The position numbers and the translations under genes are program-made. Shown piece by piece: positions 1 through 10,900 of a stretch of DNA of 64,000 bases (positions are counted from its first letter, which is position 1; each line of letters opens with the position of its first letter). The stretch is from Macrolepiota albuminosa (taxonomy: Eukaryota; Basidiomycota; Agaricomycetes; Agaricales; Agaricaceae): NCBI GenBank assembly GCA_027475525.1, contig JAMWFC010000051.1, forward strand, positions 248,001 to 312,000. The letters run 5' to 3'. A model generated the notes under the pieces. It worked only from the letters and a program-made list of their open reading frames with translations. It made no database searches and was not told where the DNA came from.

Positions 1-102
1 ACTCTCTTCACTGCATCGAATTCTCACGCGCTCGCGGCCCCCAGTGCAAAGGAGCTTCAAGCTTGGATCAGCAGACTTGATCCTACACGTTTACCCTCTT
101 GA
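1..102 (+). CDS. C-terminal end of a possible PH-domain protein (partial)
   Basis: An open frame enters the window at base 1 and stops at TGA 100-102. Its 33 residues contain the segment SAKELQAWISRLDP. This resembles the last helix of a pleckstrin-homology domain, where a conserved Trp sits in a W-x-x-x-L pattern. If so, the protein would bind phosphoinositides or a partner at a membrane. Only this tail is visible, so the identity rests on one short motif and the rest of the gene lies upstream of the window. No intron is needed. It could also be a chance open frame. Confidence 0.35.
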   Translation, partial: TLFTASNSHALAAPSAKELQAWISRLDPTRLPS

Positions 103-200
103 CGACTGACGAACTGCCATGACTTTCCTTTCATTATTTTCCTCCTGGAATTATCTCTATCATTATTCTAGACCATTATTATCGTTGTGCGAATTTCAGT

Positions 201-354
201 ACACACTACGTTCGTTTTCTTTCTTTCACTCGATGTTTACATCCATCACACAAGGGTCTTTTTATATATGGTTTTTAACACACTACGTTCGTTTTCTTTC
301 TTTCACTCGATGTTTACATCCATCACACAAGGGTCTTTTTATATATGGTTTTTA
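201..354. repeat. 77-bp direct tandem duplication (junction 1)
   Basis: Copy 201-277 is repeated exactly at 278-354, in non-coding sequence. First of 19 duplications with the same 77-bp period; read as an assembly junction. Confidence 0.95.
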
Positions 355-1356
355 AATCTGTCTAACTATTCATTCGCACAGCCTTTTGCATCACGTCTAC
401 AATCTTATCTATCCTTTGGCTCCAGGTATCCATACCATCATGATTAATCAATCATCATAATTCCACGCTGGTCGGCCTTCCAATTACAACCCTCATTTCA
501 CCTCGGAGAACTAAGGCGCTTTCTGAAACCATGCTTGTCTCTCAGCTTACTTTGCTCCCGCAATTATACTGTATGCGCACGTTGTCTTTCCTATACCTAT
601 CTCCATTCACAATGTTTCTCCATAATATCAATGGCACCGACGATGCCTTCGTGCACAATTCTCATCCACTTGGGCTAAGAATCAATGTCCATAAGTCTAT
701 CGTGTCCGTGAGATCGGATTAATCAGGTATCTCCAACATTTTAGCGCCAGATTGCCCTTCTCTAGAAATGGGAATCAACAACATTGTGAGCTACTCGCTT
801 AACACTCCAAGGACTCAAAACATTGCCTTTTCATTTTCTGTGACTATCAGTATTTCTTGACGATCATCTTCTCTTTCCGAAGTTTCTCCCAGGCTTGCAT
901 GACTCATAGTGCATAGACAAGTCATTAACCAGTGACTTTTTCCCCTATCATTGGCATTCAATCAATTAAGAATAGACATCCGCCGACCACCGCTTTGACG
1001 TACAAGCCACCGATAGATCACGTTCATGTCGGGATGAGTATTAAATTAGCTCTACAAGTCTTCAAGCGCCAGACTCGGAGCTGACTGACACGACACAGAG
1101 GTTCGACCGTTACCCGGCCTCCTACCGTTTCGTATTCGCCAGGTCTTGCTTGATCTGAATGTAATCTGGCCAATGCGGCCCGTGCAAACGGTTATTTGTC
1201 TCGAAACCTCATGATTGCACGATGGTGATGCTGACAGTCCTCATACCATCTCTTCAAGGCCAATACGTATTGTAACGGACTTGCTCTCATGGAACTGAAC
1301 CTCAAATCCTAGAAACGACCTTGCCGGACCCTAGGCAGGTAACAGTACAGTAACAC

Positions 1357-1510
1357 TGAACTGAGTAGATCTCACACAAGTACAGCACGCCAATGTGTTT
1401 TTGTACTTTCATTTTCGATGTATACAGTAGTCTTGAACTGAGTAGATCTCACACAAGTACAGCACGCCAATGTGTTTTTGTACTTTCATTTTCGATGTAT
1501 ACAGTAGTCT
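1357..1510. repeat. 77-bp direct tandem duplication (junction 2)
   Basis: Copy 1357-1433 is repeated exactly at 1434-1510, in non-coding sequence. Confidence 0.95.
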
Positions 1511-2144
1511 TCGTCGTCTTCATTGACAACGGAACATCTTTACACCGAAATTAGCCGTATTACGCCTCACCTTACTTCTGGCTAATTTCAATTATCGAAT
1601 TATCGTCACTCCAAGGCTTCTGGCATCGCCCGTTGCCACTATGGCAACTACTTGGTAGAGTAGGATATATTTCCATTGAAATATTTGTACATGTACAATT
1701 AGAGTATAAGTAAAAGTCTTGGATGATGTGGAAGACATGATAGGAGATCAGAAGAAAAAGTTAAAGAACGATGCAGTCTAAATGCTATATACAAGCAATG
1801 CAATGCTGGGGTTGTGGACATGGGTACATATGCTGGATGAAAAATCCTCCAAAAAAACATAAAGATTAAACGAAGGAGGTGTCTATTTAATAAGAAACCC
1901 TTGCATTCAAGGAGCCCAAGGAGTAATCAATATAGGATGTACGGCGTGTGCCGGGCGTTCGTATTCATCAAAGTGTGGACAATCGTGGCGCATGGCATAG
2001 ATGGTTGTGAGGGGAACCTGTGAAACGTGACCGATCACTAATAACCGGAGCGGGGTGTAGGCCTAAAGTAGCGATATTTTGGCAAACTCGGGAGAAGGCA
2101 ACTAAGAAGGGGGAAAACTTAAGTCACTATGCTTGTTCAGACAT

Positions 2145-3602
2145 TTAGTCGCAGCGCCCAGGTGCATCGTTGGGGCGGATAAATGTGAGCATGTGACATG
2201 TAATGTACCCTTTGGCAAAGCCTGCACCTGCGTATGCAAAGAGATAGTGCCATTTTCGCTTGAACGCCTCGTATTCTGCCCGTTCGCGGAGAGCAGGGTA
2301 GTCCTTAACGATCGCATCTTGGGTCAGGTTCCGGTCGAGGCGACGACCCCACTCACGCAGTGTCCGGGGATAATGCACGGCATGGTTTTCGACGCCTTCG
2401 AGGGTGAAACGGTTACAGGAGCCGGTTTGCGCGGCAATTATGAGTGCGGTGGCAGAGGGAAGACAGGAGTTGGGCCACATGTAGCGACGCATAAAGTCCT
2501 CAGCTTGGTAGCCTGTAAACCGTGATTCAGGGAAGGTGGAAGCAGAGACTACAGCGGTGGCGTCGCGGGACTTAAGTGCAAAGTCTACGAGCTTGAAATA
2601 AGTGTTGTAGTGTTTTGAACCGACGTGCTCGAGCATTTCGACGCTCACGAACGCGTCGAAAGCCTTTTCAAACTCGGCAGGAATCTCTCGATAGTCTAGG
2701 AGATGAACGCGGACACGGCCCTCGAGGCCAGCAGCACGAATGCGTTCCTCTGCGAGCGCCTTTTGCTCCATAGAGAGAGTGAGGGTGTCTACTTCACAGC
2801 CAAAGGTACGAGCAGCCTCGATAGCCAGTCCTCCCCATCCTGAGCCGAACTCGAGGATGCGGTGACCAGGTTTGACACGTGCCTTGGTGAGGACATGACG
2901 AATCTTACGAAGCTGGGCAGCTTCGAGATCGCCTATACGAGGACCGTCTTCGAGATCGCCACGAACACCGCCTTCAGAGTCTGACCAGAGAGCACAAGAG
3001 TACATCATCTCGGCGGAGAGGAAGGCTTTGAAGAGTTCATTGGACTGATCATATGAGGCAATGGCGTTGAGACGCGCTTGTGAGCGAGTCTGGCCAAGAA
3101 AAGAGTTATAGAGACCAGAAAATGCCGCAGAGACGCGGGCAACAACTGAGGAGAGGGTATCTTCCATACCAGACTGGTTGTCAAGCCATAGCTAGGAAAA
3201 TACATAATTTTAGGTCGGGCGCGAGGATGAAATTCAGACGAATTACATACGTCCATGCACGCCTTGAGGGAAGAAACTTCGATATCACCGATCATGTAAG
3301 CCTCGCTGACTGTGAACAAGATCAGATTGTTTCAAACTGAAACGCCAAAGTGATAGCTCACAGCCCAGATCGCCAGAAAGAAGGATTCGAAGCCAAAAGT
3401 TGTCGTTTACGACTTTTAGATGGACGTCATTGCATCCTTTTTGGTGTCTCCCGAAGTAACGAGTACCCTCCGAGTCGGAGATCGTAAGATGACCGGTCGT
3501 TATGGCGTCACAAAGGACTGATAGAATAGAATGGCGCGCTAGGAGAGCATTAGCGACCTATCTGGCACACGCGTCTGGCCCGTACCAAGCGAGATTACCC
3601 AT
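2145..3602 (-). CDS. Cyclopropane-fatty-acyl-phospholipid synthase (SAM-dependent)
   Basis: The enzyme adds a methylene bridge from S-adenosylmethionine across the double bond of unsaturated acyl chains in membrane phospholipids. The predicted protein is 428 residues. The SAM-binding loop is LEFGSGWGGL, followed by the family segment SVEMLEHVG and a C-terminal KWHYLFAYAGAGF. My exons are 3602-3599, 3538-3362, 3309-3251 and 3191-2145, with introns of 60, 52 and 59 nt, all GT-AG and phase-consistent. The joins restore GDLGFSEAYM and ACMDLWLDNQ. The first exon is only ATGG. It is chosen because the upstream open frame meets an in-frame TAG, which this 60-nt intron removes. The start is therefore the least certain part; the catalytic domain is secure. 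Confidence 0.9.
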
Positions 3603-6600
3603 GACCGTGGGCTGAGAAGAGATGAGGAGAAGAGTGAGGTCGACTGGAGGGCCTTTGAGGAGGCTGAGAATTGAACACAAGGCTGGGTCGAGGCTGTCAT
3701 TGTTGAGGAGAAGAGACGAGGAGCCAACAGAATGCAGAAAGAGGAAGAGAAGGCAGCCCCTTATAACGCGCGCCAGTGGCCGGTAGAAAAGACGGGTTCC
3801 TATGGTCGAAGTAGGGCCATCATCCAGATGCAATTGCAGATCCGCAACCAAAGCAATCGCAGATGCAGGGATTCGCACGTCCCCATTAGGAATTCACACG
3901 TGCCGTCAGGATTCCCTTGGGGTTCCCCAAGGATTCACCTGGGGTTCAACATTCAAAACCGGCGACTCTCACCGCGGATTCACCAAAAAAACATACCGAG
4001 GGGACCGAAACTGATCATCATAACTGACACCGAGGAATTCATCGCTGTGAAACACACCAACAAGCAATCAAAAAAAACTAATTTCAGCTTGTTGCTCTGT
4101 CTATCTCCTTCCTGTAACGGCGATCACAGATCTCAAGCACCATTCTTGGTGAAGTAGATCTTAAATCCGAAGTGCAAGCTGGTATTTTTATGCGACCCTC
4201 GGCAACTTGTCTGTTCGACTGTGTCCATTGAGGAAGTACTTCCACTCCTGGTGGGTGGCACTAGTTATCGTTTGAAGACCTCTCAAAGCCGTGGACGCGT
4301 GAATCTTCCGGCACGCGTTGGCACCTTGCATACGCCACCCTTACAACATGTGACCGTGTTCCGCATTGTCTCCAACACAATCTCATGCTCAACTCTAATT
4401 AGGGCCGCGACTCCCAAATCTAAGATGATTCGACTTAAAACTCTGAGCATAAGAGCATAAAAGATTTACGAATGGCCGAAAAACGTGATCACGAAGGTTA
4501 TCGAGCATATTCTGTCAGTAATATACCTCCTGACAACAAATAGCAACATGGCGGCGCAGAAGCCTATGCTCATGTTTAATTTTGTAACCGTCTTGGCAAT
4601 ACAATACATGTTGGCATGTTTCTTGCGGATATGCGAAATCGATAGAACTTGTATTTTCTATTAGTCTGGTTTACGCACCGCTGTCCATCATTCAGCGAGT
4701 ACGATCGACAGCTCGTAACAGCCACACAGGAGGTAAGAGGTGTAGCCCGACCGACACTCGGTAAAGAGAAGCGAAAGGTATATTGAAGAACACTCTAGAC
4801 TAAAGTTTGTCGTTATGATCATATGAACCAGTGCTAATACTAATACGAGTGGCGTTCGCGGGGCTCTCCATAGCTGAGGTGACTTGCCACTATCAATGGC
4901 GTAGGCTCGGTATCGCAGGTGATGCATACTTGAATTTGAATGATGGAACGTGTCGCCAGAAATTGGCAGACAAAATACAGACGTAGAAAATATATCCACT
5001 GGACAGAAACTCTCTCCCGTGCCGGAGCGGATAAGGAAAAGTCGTCCCACCCCGCGTCGCGCGCAGAACTTCCTCATCGAAGCACGAATACATGACGCAC
5101 ATTCCAAACCGCCTAAAAAGAAAGTCAAGGAAGGCAAAGAATCAGCGACCCACTTGTTTGCGGACCATATTATACCATACTGGTCCCGTACCATACTTAA
5201 GATAGCACACGCTACAGCATGTACATGTACACAGATCCTAAATCGGGAGAAGCAGGGAGAATTCGAAGACACACCCAGAAAAGGTGAGTGGCAGGTTGGC
5301 ATTTCGTGTCATTCTTATATTAATTTTTGACTCTTTTGGCACGGGAAAAGAACACTGATTCAAGTACTCCACCTGACATCCGCCTCCAGTCGGACAGACT
5401 TTCGCATGGTGCCTGTCCGTCAGATGGTAAGGACGCAAGCACTTAGACGATCTCCAGTCTAGGCGACAGTTTGCAAATCCCTTGAATAGGATAGGATGAC
5501 GTGACTTGAGCGTTAGTAAAGCGGGGTAAGAGCGGCGGCGATCGGCAGCAATACGTGGAACGATCGGGGGTGGGCCCCGGAAGGAAATGTGAGAACGAAG
5601 TATGGAAAAAAAAGAACAAGGACTGAAAACGAGGAGGGGAGGAAGGAGGAAAAGGAAGGAAAAAATATATTTGTGATCAATCGTTGGGGCGGAAGCCACT
5701 GTGGGTGTCATACATAGCGGCACCTTTCGTACAGCGCTGAAAGAGCTAACACTGAACACGTAAGAAGGCACATCCCGTACCAGTAGCGCAGATAGGATAA
5801 TGACAGTGCGAAAAGGGAGCGACGCTCACCTAACGCGCATCGAAGCCCGACGAATATTCCATCGTGCTCTAAGAGGTTCTTTGAGCAGTCCCAGGCGAGA
5901 GTCAACTGTAAGTAGCTCTGCACACGTCCTCACGTCCGACACACAACTGCCTGCGTAGCTGAGTGGGCTGAGTTTATGACAACTGTAAGTAGCTCTGCAC
6001 ACGTCCTCACGTCCGACACACAACTGCCTGCGTAGCTGAGTGGGCTGAGTTTATGACTTCGAGGGTTCATTCTACAGTTGTCTCAGTCCAAATTCTGTAC
6101 CAAACTCTACCCAGGCCACCTCTAGGCCCACACCCTCAGCTTTAATCAACTTCGTCGCCGATGCCGTACAAGAGAAGCCACGACACAACAAAAAGACTCT
6201 TAAAGACATGCCAAAGCTGGTAGAACAAACCCCAGGAGCAGAGGATACAACATCAAAATGGATTATTCGCCGAATGATTTTACCCGCCGCAAGAGTGACT
6301 GAATGTCGACGGGAGACGAAAGGTGCGGTACGTGACTCTATGAACATACACAGTCCGATCTTCCACACGTAACGTTGTTGGTCATTAGACAGATAAAAAA
6401 GAGGCCTTGATTGAGTCACCGCTGATCAGAAAAGAGCCCGTGAATGCCGAGATAGAAGTTAGATAAAACGAAAAGAACTGCGAAGCTTGAAGGGTGAGAC
6501 GTAAGAAGACATACGCCGAGATTTGTACATAGCAATGAAAGGAATCTCCAATCCGGTGGCAATTTGAGTGCTTGTACTTCGTAAGCCGGAACAGGTTGCC

Positions 6601-6834
6601 GTGTACGCACTTGATACAATCGGATAGTTTGGGAGTGTCGGATGCTATAATATGTAGATGAGCTTGGTCTCCGTTCCATTTCGTAACAAACAAAGTTTTG
6701 CAGCGATTACATCTGTATAATTTTTGTTAAGAGGACTTCCCTAAAGCTGCGTACCTGAAAGATCGTGTATGAGTATGTACGTCTCACCGACACAACTCGG
6801 GACAAAACGTAATAATCACGCGAGATATTGCTTG
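3603..6834. other. Gene-poor region of about 3.2 kb
   Basis: The longest open frames are 4688-5302 on the minus strand (204 codons, Cys- and Ser-rich) and 4950-5330 on the plus strand (126 codons, Lys-rich). They overlap antisense. Neither has a recognisable motif, a good start context or spliceable neighbours. A 77-bp duplication lies at 5903-6056. I see no supported gene. Confidence 0.5.
5903..6056. repeat. 77-bp direct tandem duplication (junction 3)
   Basis: Copy 5903-5979 is repeated exactly at 5980-6056, in non-coding sequence. Confidence 0.95.
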
Positions 6835-7766
6835 CTACACATCATTGGGTCCACCAGCAGCAGCAGTAGTGTCCTGTCCCTGCACCTCTTTTGTCAATTG
6901 CACCGGTGGATCTACGGAGCTATAATACAATCTTTTTGCCACATCGCCGACAACCCAATCAAGGCCTTCGACGAGATTCGCACCTGTAACGGCACTACAA
7001 GGCCATATCCTCCAATGGTGCGTTGTGATCAGTCCGAGGTCAAGCGTCTAAAATGCAGTAAACCGTGCAGGGTGAACCAAAGCATGAAGGCAGTCACAAA
7101 GCTACAAAGGACCATATACCTGTTGGATTTCTGCTGCACTAAGGGAGCCTTGTAGATCTTGTTTGTTGGCGAAAATAAGGAGGGATGCGCCTGCGAGCCG
7201 CTGCCACAGGTGATTAGCGCTGCGGGACGAAAGAGGCCCCAGTAGCTGGTAGGTGAATGAGACGTACATCTTCAGTGAGTAGCGAGTGAAGTTCGTTCTT
7301 GCAATCTGTCATACGCATGCGATCACTAGAGTCGACTACCCAAACCAATGCGTCCGTTTGTTCAAAGTAGTTTCGCCAGTATGGCCGGAGAGTGCGCTGG
7401 CCTCCAACATCCCCTGAGAACATGACGTTCTGGTTAATTTTAAATTCAATCGAGGCATGACACATACAGATGTTAAGAGTGTATCTGACCAGAAAAAGAT
7501 TAGGCAAAATTATTGGTATATGACTGAGTGGCTAAGCACTTACTTGCCATGTATAAAAGTTTTGATATTGAATCCAAGGGTCGGGCTGATGCTCTTGATG
7601 TCCTCGCCGTTGAGTTTCTTCAGAATCGTGGTCTTGCCTGCATTATCGAGTCCCCTAGTCACATTTATAACCACGCTTTTTCTACAGCATACTAGACATA
7701 CAGAAACAAAATCCTCATTTCTCTCTCTTTCTCCCGATTCTTGCGTATGATTGTGAGGAGACCCAT
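6835..7766 (-). CDS. ARL2: ADP-ribosylation factor-like GTPase 2 (ARL2/Cin4/Alp41)
   Basis: A small GTPase that, with tubulin cofactors, promotes tubulin folding and microtubule stability. Six exons: 7766-7702, 7654-7544, 7484-7468, 7413-7268, 7200-7120 and 7047-6835. The protein begins [10 protein letters not shown], with Gly2 available for modification. It then shows the P-loop GLDNAGKTT, switch [10 protein letters not shown], switch II WDVGGQ and the base-binding motifs NKQD and CSAVTG. This order and the ERE..L start fit ARL2 rather than ARF1. The third exon is only 17 nt and encodes the YTLNI strand before WDVGGQ. The C-terminal tail of about 25 residues is longer than usual. The gene is divergent from eIF5B with 148 bp between the two start codons. 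Confidence 0.93.
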
Positions 7767-7914
7767 TGTGTCGACGATAAGGCAGTTGGACTAGGGCAAT
7801 TATGAATGTGATCGCCAATTGTCATTGGATGTTCACGTGCACATCCGGAACTACTTTTGACTCCTGCCAGTGACTGTACTGTCTTTCCCTTTCTTTCAAC
7901 AAAAATACGACGGG
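7767..7914. promoter_or_regulatory. Short divergent promoter region between ARL2 and eIF5B
   Basis: The two ATG codons are 148 bp apart and point away from each other, so both promoters and 5' UTRs must fit here. No individual element is assigned. The only notable feature is a pyrimidine tract before the eIF5B start. Confidence 0.5.
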
Positions 7915-10900
7915 ATGGCTCCGAAAAAAAAGGGAAAGAAGGGAAAGAAGGAAGACGACGACTACTGGTACATCGATTGCAATTTTAGAGAGAGTCACAA
8001 CAATAATCTTAATCACAGGGAGACGGCTGGCGAGAGCATTGCACCCAATACCGCCGCCGCTGCTGCTGTGCCTCCAGAGGATGGTGAGGACTCTGTCCAT
8101 CAGCCTAATGAAGGCGGCAGGACGGCTGCGAAAAAAAAGGGAAAGAAGGGAAAGAGGGAAGACGACGACTATTGGTACATCGATTGCAATTTTTAGAGAG
8201 AACCACAACAATAATCTCAACCACAGGGAGACGGCTGGCGAGAGTATCGAACCCAATATCGCTGCTGCTGCTGTGCCTCTAGAGGATGGTGGGGACTCTG
8301 GTCATCGCCCTAATGCTAAAGAGCGTGAAGAGGTATGATCTCAAAGATCTCCTGTGTATAACCTTTAACCTATCACCCAATTTCTAGGCGAAGAAAAAAG
8401 TCCAAGCTGTTGCCAAAAAAACAGAGGTCGCAGTGGCCGCTGTGCCTCCAGAGGATGGCGAAGACTCTGGCCATCGTCCTAATGCTAAAGAGCGTGAAAA
8501 GGTATGATCTCAAAGATCTCCTGTGTATGACCCTTAACTCATCACCCAACTTCTAGGCGAAGAAAAAAGCCCAAGCTGTCGCCAAAAAAGCAGAAGTCCC
8601 AATGGCCGAACCCAGCACATCCGTTGTTGAGACTTCTTCCCCTGCCCTTCCCCCGTCTTCTGTGACGAAGGAAGAAGGTGAAAATGATGAAGAAGACGAG
8701 CCTGCAAGTGGTAAGACGGACTCGAAGAAGAAAAAAAAGAAGAAGGGTAAAAAAGATGTGGATGTTGTTACCCCTGTGCCAGCAGCTACAGCTGGCAAGA
8801 AGAAAGGTGGTATTAGTGCCCTGAAAGCCTTGATGGAGGAGAAAAAGCGTCTTGAAGAAGAGGCGAAGCGTAAAGAAGAAAAGGTGGTATTAGTGCCCTG
8901 AAAGCCTTGATGGAGGAGAAAAAGCGTCTTGAAGAAGAGGCGAAGCGTAAAGAAGAGAGGAGCTTAGACGGATTGAAGAGGAGGAGAAGCGGGCTGCTGA
9001 GGAGGAGCGTAGAAAGGAGGAGGAGCGGCAGAGAAAAAAGGAGAAGGAAAAGGTAAGTTTGACTGTCTGTCGACTGTATTGTAATCATCTGACGGCGCCG
9101 CTTTCAGGCCAAAAGGGAGCTTGCGAAGAAGGAGGGACGGCTGCTCACCAAGAAACAAAAGGAAGAGAGGCAAATGGCCGAAATCCGTAAACAAGCGTTA
9201 CTTGCCTCGGGTGTCCAGATTGAGGGATTGCAACAAGCTGCCAGTACAGCTGCACCGAAGAAGGTGGTCTACGGGAACCGTAAGAAGAAAGGCCCTGCTG
9301 CCAAGGATGCCGCATCAAAAGACGCATCGCCTGCCCCTGAATCTCGACCACGGACCCCCGAGCCCGCCAAGTCCGCTGAGGAAGAGCGAGACGAATGGGA
9401 CGTGTTGAGTGAGGAAGAGGATATGAAGCTGGCGGCGAGTACTGTTTCGGATACAAAAGACGACTGGGACGAGTCGTCTGAGGAGGAAGGGGCCAAGCAT
9501 GAACCTTCAGAGGTACCAAAAAGTGAGTCGGCTAATTCCTTCAATACTGAGTTTTTATACGTTATCGGGCCAAGCATGAACCTTCAGAGGTACCAAAAAG
9601 TGAGTCGGCTAATTCCTTCAATACTGAGTTTTTATACGTTATCATTAAGCACAACCTGCATCCAAACCTGCTACGAAGGCAGCCCAGACTGCGCGCCTGC
9701 TAAGGCAGTACTACCTTCCAAAGCGACTTCCAAAGTATCACCTCCTCCCAAAGCTGCCTTATAAGAGCTGCTTCCACTAAAAATGGCGCGTCTTCTACGA
9801 AAAAGAAGGAAGAGTTGGCAAAGGTATCGTCCGAGGAAGAAGATTCGGACGACGATTCGGATGAAGACTCGGACGATGATTCAGATGAGGACAGCTCAGA
9901 GGAGTCTTCGGAAGAGGAGCTTACAAGGACACAGAAGATAACTTTGCAGCGTAAGGCTGAGGCGGCTGAAAGACGACGGAAAGCACATGAGGAGGCTTTG
10001 GCAGCAAGAAGTAAGGATAACTTACGGAGCCCTATTTGTTGTATTTTGGGGCATGTCGACACGGGCAAGACAAAGCTTTTGGACAAGGCGTGTTGCTTTA
10101 TTGCAGCGATTGAGCTTTTTTCTCATTGGCAATTTTTATAGATTCGTCAAACTAACGTTCAGGAGGGCGAAGCTGGTGGTATCACACAGCAGATTGGTGC
10201 AACTTACTTCCCCTTGGAGGCTATCAAGACCAAGACCGCCGTCATGAACAAAGTAGGTTTGCCAGCCCTCCGTTGTGACTTGTCTTGAGCTTCAATGCCG
10301 ATTCAGGATGGAACTCAAGAATACAAAATTCCTGGACTACTCGTTATTGATACCCCGGGACACGAGTCGTTCACTAACTTGCGTTCCCGTGGAAGTTCTC
10401 TGTGCAATATTGCTATTCTAGTCGTCGATATAATGGTGTGGCACTGTCCACCTTATACATTGAATGATCCTGACATCGCCGTCTAGCATGGCCTCGAAGC
10501 CCAGACTCTAGAGTCTCTTCGCCTCCTTCGCGACAGAAAGACGCCTTTCATCGTCGCGCTTAACAAGGTAAGGCTTCTTCGTTCTATCTAACCACTGCTC
10601 ACACAGTGGGCGTTCAGATCGATCGTATGTACGGCTGGAAACCCACGCCCGACGGTGCATTCAGCGAATCCCTGCTCACACAGTGGGCGTTCAGATCGAT
10701 CGTATGTACGGCTGGAAACCCACGCCCGACGGTGCATTCAGCGAATCCTAGCAAAGCAGAACAGAGCCGTGCAACGCGAATTTCAAGACCGTGTTGCCAA
10801 GACCATACTTGCCTTTGCAGAAGAAGGTCTCAATGCGTGCTTGTATTATGAAATAAGAACTTCGCACGCAATGTTTCTCTCGTCCCGACGTCCGCGATCA

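Larger units (their letters stand above)
103..2144. other. Intergenic region, no convincing gene
   Basis: About 2 kb of AT-rich sequence with only short open frames lacking recognisable motifs or intron signals. It contains two of the 77-bp assembly-type duplications (201-354 and 1357-1510). Nothing else stands out. Confidence 0.6.

Noticed and set aside
3558..3878. Upstream open frame as the true N-terminus of the cyclopropane synthase, or the in-frame TAG as evidence for a pseudogene
   Set aside because: A 60-nt GT-AG intron after ATGG removes the stop and keeps phase. The residues upstream do not resemble the family, though this is not proven.
4688..5302. 204-codon minus-strand open frame as a gene
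   Set aside because: No motif, no good start context, overlapped by an antisense frame, and not part of any spliceable model.
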